A stretch of DNA of 64,000 nt from Asterella californica (lineage: Eukaryota; Streptophyta; Marchantiopsida; Marchantiales; Aytoniaceae), in NCBI GenBank assembly GCA_036924285.1, contig JAYKYS010000008.1:19515001-19579000 (forward strand). The letters run 5' to 3'. Position 1 is the stretch's first letter, and each line of letters opens with the position of its first letter. Both the position numbers and the translations under genes were made by a program. Under the pieces are notes generated by a model. The model made no database searches, was not told the origin of the DNA, and saw only the letters and a list, made by a program, of their open reading frames with translations. Below, in pieces: positions 47,001-56,941 of this stretch.

Positions 47001-47602
47001 CTTTATGGGCGGATAGAACAACTCATTGTTCTACTACAGGGTACATGCCTGTTGAGTTAATGCTAGGACAGAAACCGATGATGTCAGCAGAAGAAGACTT
47101 TCCTACCTGGGCTACCTTGCCATGGGAGGACAATGTGGATCGTGTGCAGCTTTTCTCACTACGAATCAGACAGCTAGAATGTAGAGAGGAGGATCTCGCT
47201 GAAGCGCAGCGACTGCTGAAGGCAGCTCGACTTGGGAACAAGGAGAGGTTTGATAAGACTCATAGGCTTCGACCAAAACCGATACAAGTTGGGGACTGGG
47301 AGTTGGTATACGACAGCACATTGGAGAACCAACACTCTACAGTTCGAAAGTTTTCGAGAAGGTGGTTTGGCCCTTACCTTGTCTCAGATGTACATCAGAA
47401 TGCTACATATTCCTTGCAAGAGCTAGATGGCACGCCTTTAAGGCTTCAAGTTGCAGGGAAACGAGTGAAGTTATTCAAGAAGAGAGGGGAGACTGTGGAG
47501 CTAGCTGAGTTCTTAGGTTCAGAGCAGACAGGAGCAAATGAAGACTTTTCTGAGACGGTCGAAGAGAGCGAGGACGATTCGGAGGACCACGAGGATCGGT
47601 GA
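43979..47602 (+). CDS. Polymerase of the young gypsy (RT, RNase H, integrase)
   Basis: Open in the -1 frame relative to gag from 43979; no credible ATG near the start, so it is probably made only as a fusion by frameshifting. Reverse transcriptase: WFTVPKKSGALRFIQDLQ, LPQGATNS and the catalytic FLDD at 45248-45259 (Phe where YxDD elements have Tyr). RNase H: VTVDTSPKAIGWAIG, a catalytic Glu in VKRELWGAV, and ETDCLPLLGM. Integrase: an HHCC zinc region ending CLHCQFYSK, then catalytic residues Asp (46634-46636), Asp (46811-46813) and Glu (46916-46918). There are 34 residues between the last two, where most gypsy integrases have 35. WFGPYLV near the C-terminus is the GPY/F module; an acidic tail follows and no chromodomain is seen. 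No internal stop. Confidence 0.93.
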   Translation, partial: GFSQFTPVEREDRGVEPTVEVPSELEARHVQRSGDKCGVQSWQSGMLMFEADGWSRFTRVEDMRKNTKRWMVNQVSELWRVGVLPEDEVVSGLFEEFMSVQSVIGWLVNVSRLMEGENSVVVIPIHSRCIYEEIATYMQFFPHPMQNNEGREASCWCALPQEADVHAKYKSVLRKVRPVAAQLPANSQQQVQLVGTEPILRDHRRVGHQFTEKTLKELQIGGSDFLTEDKKTVFEQMIVKHGKAFSFSAEEIGCVDPKVIAPMVIFTIPHVSWDLKPIPVPRALLPKLIELLKEKVQIGILEPSMGPYSSRWFTVPKKSGALRFIQDLQPANNITIRNVGTGPVIEEVAEAFAGRAIYSIGDLYSGYDQFQLAVESRDLTTMRTPLELMRMCTLPQGATNSVAHMQNAMHKVLREFVHDVTIPFLDDIPIKGCAVEDKNEAVLANGCRRFVTDHIRDVERILTRLEEVHLTLSGAKSKFGVSEILVVGHLCGAFGRRPNPEKVEAIARMADCKNITEVRRFLGACVFYRLSIPHYAHVAEPLYALLRKGKRFAWTSVHREAMNRLKEALQSPPVLRRVDYGCGRPVMVTVDTSPKAIGWAIGQDDADGMRFTSRFGAKILTDRQRDYPQVKRELWGAVTAMKTDREFLIGAHVVLETDCLPLLGMISNCSTPDIAMLRWIAYIRSLNPELKHIKGKENMVADMLSRARFVDEDVMISEAEEEERKDTQCQVNRQVTNLEPLMFREELYTGRLRDIGYYLSLLERQERWSKVEFREIRKQAYNYLLHDGYLWRRPQRRDGMFIRVVDDLQTKQQLMKEFHDTLWAGHRGIWATYVKLKERYWWKGLYQDVMNYVSSCLHCQFYSKMRYRDGLVPTYPPCIHFQWVLDLVVMPLGLWDMRYLVLAREDLSNFVEGRALRTKTTEGICKFVLEDIICRYGSVGRLRADRGELRGTEAKEFFARYGVKLKLTTAMNPEGIGKSERGHPSIVQALVKACDGKHREWPRLLPFALWADRTTHCSTTGYMPVELMLGQKPMMSAEEDFPTWATLPWEDNVDRVQLFSLRIRQLECREEDLAEAQRLLKAARLGNKERFDKTHRLRPKPIQVGDWELVYDSTLENQHSTVRKFSRRWFGPYLVSDVHQNATYSLQELDGTPLRLQVAGKRVKLFKKRGETVELAEFLGSEQTGANEDFSETVEESEDDSEDHEDR

Positions 47603-47635
47603 CGGATTGGCACATACCAGAGGATGTGCAGGTTT

Positions 47636-47647
47636 GGAGGGGGTGAA
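47636..47647 (+). promoter_or_regulatory. Polypurine tract
   Basis: GGAGGGGGTGAA directly before the 3' LTR, purines except one T; this is the plus-strand primer position in LTR retrotransposons. Confidence 0.75.
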
Positions 47648-49892
47648 TGTCGTATTGTACATAAGTCTATACAGTGAAAAGTATTGCAGAGAGATTTTTT
47701 TTCTATATTGTGTAAAGGAAGCTGCCCTGCAACTTAACAAGCTAGGCAGGAGCTAAGCTGGGGCTATGCTTGACAAGCTGCCCCCTAGCTTGGGTTGGAA
47801 TATCACCCCTAAAGGAGTCAAAAGACACCAGAATGCAAAGCTCGACGAGGAGAGCGACCTCATGCTTCTAGTTTTGACAGAAAGTGTTTTAAGCAATAGT
47901 TAGTACGAGTTTTAGGCTGTGAAATATGTGAAAGAGGGAAATCCGTTGATTCTGGTTCGTGACTCGAACTCAGAATCGGATAACGTGAGCGTGTAGGTGT
48001 TCACAAATACTATAGTTTTGACTCCTTGTTCATTAAAAATGGAGTTGTATAGAGAAGTTAGTGTAGGAAAGGCTAGTGAAGATTTTACAAAAAAATTTCT
48101 TCAGGTAAACATATGTACAAAAGTTTTTACCTTTTTGAACGGAACCAAAGGCCATCCCAGTGATAGGGCGCCTGCCTAGGAGGGAAGTGGTCTCAGGATC
48201 AATCCCCCCTGGCCTCTGGTTCCTATTCCGGCATGTTGGCCTCCTGGAAGGGAGTCTATGTTGGATATGCAGCCACGTCCTGCATATCTAGGGGCGGGAG
48301 ACCGGTATCTCTCTTAATCGTGGGCTTCCTGGCCTAAGCCTCCGCATGCCATCCTGAATATACTATGGGAGATACCTGGTGTGCATATGGGGGGGCTGTG
48401 AGCCCTGTGGGGCAGCCTCATAAGTGTTGGGGCTTCGGCCTACATTGGATGGCTTGTAGTATATTCAGGGTGGCATCAAGATGGCATCGAGGGCACGGGA
48501 AACTTTTGCTGATTATTAAGTACGCATAAGGATAGCAAGGGAACAGCTTTAGCAGGGGCCTTAAAACTGAAGCGGAAGCGGATATTTTTCTGAGAAATGT
48601 TTCTTAGAGAGCTTGAAGCGAAAGATTGAAGCGGAAGAGAAAAACTACAGCGGAAGTGGAAGATTACCGCGGAAGCTTGAAGTGGAAGATTACAATGGAA
48701 GCGGAAAACTACAACGACAGCGGAAGATTACAGCGACAGCGGAAGCGGAAGCGGAAGATTACAGCGACAGCGGAAGCGGAAGCGGAAGATTACAGCGGAA
48801 GATTACAGCGACAGCGACAGCGGAAGATTACAGCGACAGCGGAAGCGGAAGCGGAAGATTACGTCGTTGTAGTATAGTGGAGCGACAGCGGAAGCGGAAG
48901 ATTACAGCGGAAGATTACAGTGGAAGCGGAAAACTACAACTACAGCGACAGCGGAAGCGGAAGCGGAAGATTACAGCGGAAGCGAAAGCGGAAGGTTACG
49001 TCGTTGTAGTATAGTGGAGCGACAGCGGAAGCGGAAGCGGAAGATTACAGCGGAAGATTACAGCGACAGCGGAAGCGGAAGCGAAAGGAAGAGAATTAGA
49101 GTTAAAAAGGGGGTCATCGATAAGGACAGCAGGGGGGCAGCTTAGCTAGGGCCCTACTTCTGATAAGTGACTGCGTTTATAAGGACAGCAGGGGGGCAGC
49201 TTAAGCTGGGGCCTTAACTTTTAGGTTATTTACCTGCGGCGACTTGGGATCGGGGACAGTTTTTGCAAGGGAATGTTTTTTTGGAGAGAGCTGAAGCGGA
49301 ACACGCAGGAGAAGCTAAGAAGCTAGGGAAAGATCAAATTGGGGACAGATTGAATTGAGAGATCATCGTAGGGAGAGGGGCAGGAGTTTTAAGCTTGGAC
49401 GTTGTCCAATAGACTGTACGGAGGAGAAATTACTCTCAAGAGGCAGTTTTATTGTGAGAGATCGTTTGAAAATCTACGGAGGACTTTTGATCAACGCATG
49501 ATCAAATTCCTGAGAGTTTCAGTTGGGGCAAAGAGAGGAATAAGATTTAGGGGTCCGAATTTCACTATTAGGTTCGGATTGAGACGTACTGGGTAGACTT
49601 TTGGCTTGACGGGTGAAGAGAGGTGCGCAGGAGAGGAAGAGAGAGATTTTCTGTACAGTTGGAGAAATTGGTGGTGCAGACGACACTATAATAAAGTTAT
49701 TTGGATCTTGAGAGACCTATCTGTGTACACAAGGTGTGTTTGAGTGCTTGTTTTTGTAATTGGTGGGCACAAGAGGCTGTGATTTTGGAGATCTCATTGT
49801 CGGCAGCAACCTATTTTCCTTTCTGGTCGTTTTTCTCTGATCGGTCACAGTCAGAAGGTCCGCCTTCCCCAAGAAAGACTCTCAACTCGACA
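47648..49892 (+). repeat. 3' LTR of the young gypsy
   Basis: Same content as the 5' LTR, ending CTCTCAACTCGACA at 49892 followed by the CCGA duplication. Differences seen against the 5' LTR: about eight substitutions (for example C to T in CCGTCGATT, G to A in GATCGACGC, C to A in GTGTACCCA) and 89 bp fewer in the minisatellite (48601-49088). The tRNA-like module recurs at 48141-48223 and the foldback at 48346-48476. Confidence 0.93.
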
Positions 49893-50081
49893 CCGAGCCA
49901 CTCCTGCCTTCGCAGGAACACGGTTACGCGGTGGTAACGCGGCCCACACCTCCTCCAGAAGCCCTTGATCTGCGGGGTTCCAATCCCACAGGAAGAAGTC
50001 GAGACCCAACTCCTTGAGGAAAGGAATGGCCTCGGCCAATTCTGCCGCTGGTAACACCAAGCCTCGCGGATGCATCGACAT
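49893..50081 (-). pseudogene. X gag-like gene, N-terminal piece
   Basis: From ATG at 50081 (minus strand, ATGTCGATGCATCCGCG) reading MSMHPRGLVLPAAELAE, KELGLDFFLWDWNPADQGLL and EEVWAALPPRN before the gypsy insertion cuts the frame; it resumes at 39006. The frame is open to the cut and has TGG where X1 has a stop, so this copy was better preserved when the gypsy inserted. Confidence 0.75.
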
Positions 50082-50146
50082 ACCTGGAAGATCTGTTGCA
50101 CTAAACCACAAGCACCTACTATGAGCTGAAGACTCAGTTCTTCCCG

Positions 50147-52098
50147 AGTGCCTACAGTCTAGCTTCTACTTCTCAGAAGGCAAAACTAGTCTTCCAGAAG
50201 AAGCTACTCCGTCTTCCGGGATTCTAACAGTACTTCCTAGATAGCTCTCGTCTTCTGAGCTATATCTAAACAATCCTATCTAAGCAAGGCCTCGCATGGA
50301 TTACCAAGAAGACAACCCACCTTGCATTACATCCTACTTCCTATCAGAAGATACAAGATATGCGAGAAGTAGAGTATGAGAAAGGTTCAGAAGATGGTTG
50401 CGGACTCCTGCGGTGACAGTGGCCTCTGGGAAGACACTTGGGACAGCTTCCGATTCAATGTCGTTCTCGGAAGACTTCTCGAAGTCGGACTTCCCTTCAC
50501 TGGTCTCACCTGTCTTCGTCTTCCTACACGCAATCTATCCTCACAACAGACTCAAGACAACTGTACTCTGTTCTTCTGACTTCTCACCTCTCATACGCAC
50601 TCAGAAGAAGCTTGCTGCATGATGGGAAGACATGACCCTCGACCATTCTCTCCAGATTCTGCCAGCAAGACTTCTCACAACTCTCTTCTAAGTTCGGGAA
50701 GAAGAAGGAACGGCTGCTATGGGTCGGACAGAAGAGACCCGAAATGGACCCTCACGTCTTCTCGCTCATTTTGCCAGCCTTCCAGTCTTCTAGTCTCTCT
50801 AGGAAGATGGGGAGTTGAGAAGCTTGGAAGACCGGGAGGCACAGGCCTAGTTCCCGACTTCCAACTTCTCGAATTAACACAACAACTCACCACTCCACTC
50901 AGGATTCGTACCAAGTCTCTCTAAACACAAAAGCAAAGCAAATCCACTCTTGATACAAATTGTGTTCAGTCGACTTCCGAAGACAGTCTTCCGAAGATGT
51001 CTTCCGAAGACAGTCAAGTTCAAGAAGTGTCTTCCGAAGATGTTCCCATCTTCCGAATCGTCTTCTGTTCCAAGTTTCGGGGATAGAGAGGTAGGGGGGT
51101 AGAGAAATTGATAGTTGGGGTCTCCAATTTGAGGGCTAGGAGTAGGAAAGCTCGAATTGAGCTCGAGAAGAAGCAAGGAGATGTCTCGACAGAAATTGGG
51201 CAGCGCTTCCGCGCCCAATGTCTCAATAGAAAGAATGGGGGTGGGGTAATCGATCAGGCTGCCTGCACACAATCAAGGAAGCGCGGGGAGTACCAAGAAA
51301 AGGCGAGAAGAAGTGGGAGGGGAAAAGAACAGGGGGAAGAACCTCTACAGTCTTCTTCGGCTCCCCGAGTTGCCTTCGACCTCCGCGCGCTTCTGGCTCT
51401 TGTTCTAGCTTCCAATGCGACTCCACACGAATGCGCCTGCTGTCAATTTCGGTCCACACCTCGATTCCACCTCTGCTTCTACTCGCCACTCTTCACTGTC
51501 AGCTTCTCGGAAGCTCCACAAAAACACCTTCGCTTTCTCTGCTGTTTGTGCTCCCGCAATTCAATCTCACCCTTCGCCTAGCTGCCAACTTACTCTCTCC
51601 TACCTCAATGTCTCACTTGATTCCTCTCTCAATGCTAGCTCGCGAAGCTCACTCTCTCAATCGATCTTCTTCAGGCGCGCTATGCTGCGAGAAGTTGGAA
51701 GGTGTCTAATGTGCTTCCTCACGCATCTTCCCCGCAGATTAGGGGTTCTCGTCCTTGGTGTCTTCCTGACCTACCTCCCTATTCGGTGCGCTCCAGTAGG
51801 TACACCTACTGTCTTACCCGAAAACTCGTGGTTGGTCCTTCGCGGTCGCTGTCTTCTGGAAGATAGGTGTCTTCCGCCGTCTTCTCATCTTCCGCCGTCT
51901 TCTCGTCTTCTGAAGACGCCACTGAGAAGACGGTCGTCTTCTGAAGAAGTCAACTTCTTATTACAAACAGCTCTTAAGATCATCTTCTTGTTAAGGGAGA
52001 CGTATCCTTAAGTAACAACGCTTCTTCAGTTATACAAACAAGTCATTATTCTTAAAATTTTCAAAAATTCGTTTATCCTGTAATTTGTGGGCACCACA
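50147..52098 (-). other. X 5' noncoding block, second copy
   Basis: Collinear with the blocks at 36777-38740 and 52104-54059. Between 51851 and 51941 I count eight GTCTTC or GAAGAC hexamers in 91 bp. It ends at the X terminus TGTGGTGCCC (minus strand). The leader (50082-50146) joins it to the gag ATG. Confidence 0.65.
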
Positions 52099-52103
52099 AG
52101 TCC
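52099..52103. other. Target-site duplication of the nested X, right
   Basis: AGTCC after the X terminus GGGCACCACA; matches 34136-34140 before TGTAGTGACG. Confidence 0.85.
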
Positions 52104-54059
52104 ATCCCAAGTGCCCACAGTCTAGCTTCTACTTCTCAGAAGACGAAACTAGTCTTTCAGAAGACAACTACTTCGTCTTCCGGGATTCTAACAGTACTTC
52201 CTAGATAGCTCTCGTCTTCCGAGCTATATCTAAACAATCCTATCTAAGCAAGGCCTCGCATGGATTACCAAGAAGACAACCCACCTTGCATTACATCCTA
52301 CTTCCTATCAGAAGATACAAGATTCGCGAAACATCAAGTGCATAACAGGTTCAGAAGATGGTTGCGGGCTCCTGCGGTGACAGTGACCTCTGGGAAGACA
52401 CTCGGGACAGTTTCCGATTCAATGTCTTTCTCGGAAGACCTCTCGAAGTCAGACTTCTCTTCACTGGTCTCACTTGTCTTCGTCTTCCTACGCGCAATCT
52501 ATCCTCACAACAGACTCAAGACAATTGCACTCTGTTCTTCTGACTTCTCATCTCTCATACGCACTCAGAAGAAGCTTGCTACTCGGTGGGAAGACATGAC
52601 CCTCGACCATTCTCTCCAGATTCTACCAGCAAGTATTCTCACGACTCTCTTCTAAGTTTGGGAAGAAGAAGGAATGGCTGCTATGGATCGGACAGAAGAG
52701 ACTCGAAATGGACCCTCACGTCTTCTCACTCATTTTGCCAGCCTTTCAGTCTTCTAGTCTCTCTAAGAAGATGTGGAGTTGAGAAGCTTGGAAGACCGGG
52801 AGGCACAGGCCTAGTTCCCGACTTCCAACTTCTCGAAATAACAAAACAACTCACCACACCACTCAGGATTCGTACCAAGCCTCTCTTAACACAAAAGCAA
52901 CACAAATCCACTCTTGATACGAATTGGTTATAGTCGACTTCCGAAGACAGTCTTCCGAAGACAGTCAAGTTTAAGAAGCGTCTTCCGATGATGTGCCCAT
53001 CTTCCGAAGCGTCTTCTGTTCGAGGTTTCGGGTGTAGAGGGGTAGTAGGGTAGGGAAATTGATAGATGAGATCGTCAATTTGAGGACGGGGTGTAGGGAA
53101 GCTCGAATTGGACTTAGGAAGAAGTAGGAAGATGTCTGACAGAAATTGGACAGCACTTCCGCGCCCAATGTCTCAATAGAAAGAATGGGGGGTGGGGGTA
53201 ATCGATCAGGCTGCCTGCACACAACCAGGGAAGCGCGAGGAACACACAACAGAGGCGAGAAGTAGTGAGAAGGGAGAAGAACGTGGGAAGAACCTCTACA
53301 ATCTTCTGTCTTCTTCCCGAGATGTCTTCGACCTCTCGTGCGCTTCTGGCTCTGGTGCTAGCTCCAATGCGACTCCTCACGACTGCGCCTGCTGTCAATT
53401 TCTGGCCACGCCTCGATTCCACCTTCGATTCTACTCGCTACTCTCCAATGTCAGCTTCTCGGGAGCTCACAGAAACGCCTTCGCTCTCTGTCTTCCGTGC
53501 TCCAGCAATTCGGTCTCGCCCTTCGCCTAGCTGTCAACTGGTTCTCTCCTACCTCGATGTCCTCACTCGATTCCTTTCTCAAAGCTCACTTGCGAAGCTC
53601 ACTCTCTCAAATCGATCTTCTCAAGCGCACTGTGCTGGGAGAAGTTAGAATGCGCTAATGCGCTTCCTGCGCATCTTCCCCGCAGATTAGGAGTTTCGAC
53701 CCTAGGTGTCTTTCTCGACCTACCTACCACCTGTGTGTTACCTAGTAGGTACACCTACTATTTTACCCGAAAACTCGTGGTTAGGCCTTCGCGGTCGCTG
53801 TCTTCCGGAAGACAAGTGTCTTCCGCCGTCTTCTCATCTTCCGTTGTCTTCCTTTCTTCCGAAGACACAACTGAGAAGACGCTTCCCGGAAGACGGTCGT
53901 CTTCCGAAGAAGTCAACTTCTTATTAAAAAGCTCATAAGATCATCTTCTCTCTAAGGAAGCAATAATCTTAAGTAACAACGCTTCTTCAGTTATACAAAC
54001 AAGTTATTAATCTTAAAAAATTTAAAAATTCATGAATCTTGTAATTTGTGGGCACCACA
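52104..54059 (-). other. X1 5' noncoding block
   Basis: The 5' end of X1 on the minus strand, from TGTGGTGCCC at 54059 to the leader, where the second X inserted. It is somewhat diverged from the two other copies. GTCTTC/GAAGAC words are again dense at about 53798-53920. Confidence 0.65.
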
Positions 54060-54239
54060 GTACGATAGCACGACGAAGTCGTCTTCGGACGAAGTGACGA
54101 AGTACAACGAATTCTTCTCCACGATACCAGTAAAAACAAACGAATTCAAGATGCACAGCTACAGGGATCCTTTTCGAAGAGACGTTGCGATGACTTTGAA
54201 TACGATATTCAAACCCTAGCACTTCATACTTGGCCAACT

Positions 54240-55437
54240 GACAGTTCACTTCATCGAGCTGATACTTGCAGGGAAGAAGACATATTGGACGAAGATCTTT
54301 CATGTGCATATTCAGAAGTTGTTCAGTATCTTCAACGATGGTGGATCGATGTACTTTGCAGCATTTGCCGCAGTCTTATACAGAGGGATGCACTTGTTAA
54401 CGTCGGCCGAAGAAGACAAGTATGGACCGAGGGGTTGGACAGAAGACGAATTGATATTAGAATCGACGTCTCAAGGGGATGACATGGTGACGTCTGCAGG
54501 ACCGAGTACACGGGCGATGATGAGACGTCAAGAGGAGCTACTTCGCACAAGAAGAAGAAGGCAAAGAAGTCGACGGTTGAGACTTTGGAGAAAGAACCTG
54601 AAGGCACTCAGGTGCCAGCTAAATCTTCTTCGGTGGAAATAGTAGGAGAAGTGCGTCAAGGTCAAAATCGTGTCGAGGAAGATTATGAAGAGTTTGTATT
54701 GCGAAGGGTGAATTCGGGAGCGATTGAGGTGAAGGTTGAGAGTCCTCAAGAGAGACTTCGTATTTCGCCGCAGCAAGATGAAGCGACGACTTTGGTCCAA
54801 CTGGATATGCAGAGACAGATATACGAGGAAGAAGCGAAGATGCCATTGACGATGTCCTTAGCGCGATACACTTCGGACGGAAGGGAAGGCTTGAGGAGAA
54901 GCACCAACTCATGACGAAGTTGGAAGGCACTTCGGAAGAGATGAAGAAGCTAACATTGGAGCGCGATGCTTTGTTTCAAGTGAAGTCTGAAGAGCAAGTA
55001 AAGTCTTCAAAGACATTCAGGACTTATAGGCGAAGTTGAACTTGATGACTTCAAGAGTTCACGACATGAAGTCAGAGAGGAATACTTTACAGGATTAGTT
55101 GGCGATAAGGGATGAGGAACTTGTGAAGGCTGCAGAGACAAAGACTTCGACAGAGATGAAGATGGAAGAGCTTCAAGATAAAATGGGCGAAGTGTTAACT
55201 TCTTACTTCGCCACCGAACTTGATTCTTCGGAGGAGGAGCTTCTAACGCGACTTCAGGTGGAGATGACAGCAGCGGCAGATCCTTCGACTAAGAGTAGGA
55301 TAGTTAGAGTCGCAGAGAGGATAGTACGTGAGATTCAAGAGATCAAAGAGATAGTTAAACTGTCATTGTGGAGTATAGCTAGGACTTTACAGTTAGGTAG
55401 TGTACATACTTCGGTTCCACCTTCTGCGGAGACGTGA
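54240..55437 (+). pseudogene. Y ORF1, structural protein with coiled coil
   Basis: One frame reads LILAGKKTYWTKIFHVHIQK, FNDGGSMYFAAFAAVLYRGM and TSAEEDKYGPRGWTEDELI, then a basic RTRRRRQRSRRLR patch and, after frame changes, Glu/Lys-rich coiled-coil sequence ending near SIARTLQLGSVHTSVPPSAE. The YW....H...Q..L....GG....F...LY..M...KYGP pattern also occurs in the X protein, suggesting shared origin. At least two frame shifts and several stops break it. Function in the family is unknown. Confidence 0.55.
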
Positions 55438-55559
55438 TATGACGATGAAGATGTAATCCTTCTTCTTAAGAAGTGAGATCCGCCATCTTCAGGCAAAACT
55501 GCACATAAGCGTTGTGTTGTTCGTTCTCAGTACCTCTATGTGTTTGTTATTTGGATTTT

Positions 55560-56420
55560 CTTGCCAAGATAGCAACTCAAGTTCCAAGAGCTACAATAGT
55601 TCAAAGTTTGACAGGTCAACCCATCACAAAACATGGTTACCCAAAGTTCAGAGGAGGTTCTTCAGATGATGATGAAGACGCAGATGCCTACATCAAATTG
55701 TTCAAATCTGTGTCAGTCATTAATAAGGAATATCATCTGTGGATCTTCCCAAGTCTTCTCAGGTGGTACAACCATGCAAACATAGTACCAGGAGACATCG
55801 ATACATGAGACAAGCTGGAGACGAAGTTCTTAGAGCGGTTCCAAGAGATCGGGTACAATCGCCAAGTGTTGGAAAAGTTGACCAGACTGGTGAGAAGGAA
55901 AAAAAAGAGCTTGAAGGATTATGTCCAGATATTTTACAATCTGCTGGACATAATTCTGAGGATGGGTACAGCCAACCCATACTCTATGGATCAAGCTACG
56001 GAATGGCTTGTTACGGACTTACCTATTGAAATGGAGATTTGATGTCGTCATGGAAAGATGGACGTCATTGAAGAAGTTGTTGCTTCAGTAGAAGCATTTG
56101 AAGCATCCACCCTCGAAGGTAAAGGAGGTTGGATGAAGGATAAGAAGAAGAGAAAGAAGGACAAGAAGGACAAGAAGGAAGAGAAATCAAGTCAACGAAA
56201 GAAGCATAAGAAGAGTCGAAGAGAACTCTCTTCCTCCGAAGTATCTTCTGACGAAGAGTCGTCTTCGGTCAAAGTCGAGGAATCTTCATCAGCGAGCTCA
56301 TCTTGTTCGAGCGAAGAAGAACGAAGAACCAGACGAAGTTCTTTGTCCAAAGTAAAGAAGAGTTCGAAGGAAAAAAAAGAAAAGCAAAAGGAGATAGTAA
56401 TCAACTTATGGAGGAGATGA
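55560..56420 (+). pseudogene. Y gag (capsid region), broken
   Basis: Contains the segment ITKHGYPKFRGGSSDDDEDA, a capsid-type helical stretch FLERFQEIGYNRQVLEKLTR and KKSLKDYVQIFYNLLDIILR, typical of the retrotransposon gag fold, followed by a long Lys/Glu/Ser-rich tail. Frame changes occur near 55800 and 56040. The capsid core is recognisable but not intact. Confidence 0.6.
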
Positions 56421-56506
56421 TTAAAGGGTTTGCAGATTTGAAAGTGCAAATGGTACGATCTCCTGAAAGGAGAAAATCACCTTCTTCATCCCATCCAAGC
56501 TTATGG

Positions 56507-56941
56507 TGTATGACTTTTGGAAAACAAGGACATGCCAACACAGAATGTAACAACAACCGAACATTTCAGACACATGCACTAGGATGGGCACTAGCGTTCG
56601 AATCGTATTATAGCTCGTTCTTTGTAGAAACTCCAGATGAAGTATATGGGGTACAAACGAATACACCACTGCAATCGTCAAGACCTTCCCAACAATCGAC
56701 AATTATCTCAATTCAACCCATACCAATTCAAAGATTTGCGTCAAGAGAGAGGGCCCTAAATGTGTCTCAGAAACGTTTAATGAGTCCAGCAAGAGCAAAT
56801 AAACCACCACCCCATGGGTCTTGTTTTAATTGTGGCAGTTTAGATCATTGGTCACCCAGCTGCCCTCACCCGAAGACACAGCTGGGATACGTAGCACTTT
56901 GTGGAAAGTGCCATCAACTAGGACATGCCATGGTAGATTAT
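56507..56941 (+). pseudogene. Y nucleocapsid, three zinc knuckles
   Basis: One intact CCHC knuckle, CFNCGSLDHWSPSC (56822-56863), lies between two damaged ones: CMTFGKQGHANTEC (56507-56548, second Cys replaced by Phe) and CGKCHQLGHAMVDY (56900-56941, last Cys replaced by Tyr). The frame runs open from about 56303 to 57028. It would bind element RNA; two of three sites are probably dead. Confidence 0.65.

Larger units (their letters stand above)
39007..49892 (+). mobile_element. Young Ty3/gypsy retrotransposon, apparently intact
   Basis: A 10,886-bp element with 2334- and 2245-bp LTRs bounded by TG...CA, a primer-binding-like site, a gag-protease frame, a polymerase frame in -1 register behind a frameshift signal, and a purine tract before the 3' LTR. 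Outside a variable repeat block the LTRs differ by only about eight substitutions that I counted by eye over some 1.7 kb, so insertion was recent. Domain order protease, reverse transcriptase, RNase H, integrase places it in Ty3/gypsy. The integrase has a GPY/F-like WFGPYLV but no chromodomain follows. Nothing inside is visibly broken. Confidence 0.93.
34141..52098 (-). mobile_element. Second X insertion, nested in X1
   Basis: Bounded by TGTAGTGACG at 34141 and GGGCACCACA ending at 52098, the same ends as X1, and flanked by AGTCC (34136-34140 and 52099-52103). Removing the insertion and one AGTCC restores the X1 leader, which then aligns without a gap to the uninterrupted leader of this copy near 50100-50160. 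Its 5' part (49893-52098) is complete up to the gag N-terminus. The remainder is rearranged: 34141-38740 carries its own complete X 5' terminus at 38740, so a further X copy lies inside. The young gypsy element at 39007-49892 splits its gag-like gene. Confidence 0.75.
30153..54059 (-). mobile_element. Element X1 (outer copy, interrupted by nested insertions)
   Basis: On the minus strand X1 begins TGTGGTGCCCAC at 54059, runs through a roughly 1.9-kb noncoding block, is interrupted after 52099, resumes at 34140 with the leader and gag-like gene, and ends GTCACTACA at 30153. Its own length is about 5.94 kb (30153-34140 plus 52104-54059). The 5-bp duplication GTACG brackets it. The two ends are not direct repeats of each other, so no LTR is present, yet the second X insertion uses exactly the same two ends. 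Read inward, the ends agree at 12 of the first 19 positions (TGTrGTGnC.....ATTAC), which could be a weak terminal inverted repeat. It carries one structural-protein pseudogene and no transposase or polymerase, so it is non-autonomous or depends on lost genes. Confidence 0.75.

Noticed and set aside
54332..54930. Minus-strand frames opposite Y ORF1
   Set aside because: Shadow frames of the plus-strand structural protein, Ser/Arg rich as expected for an antisense frame.
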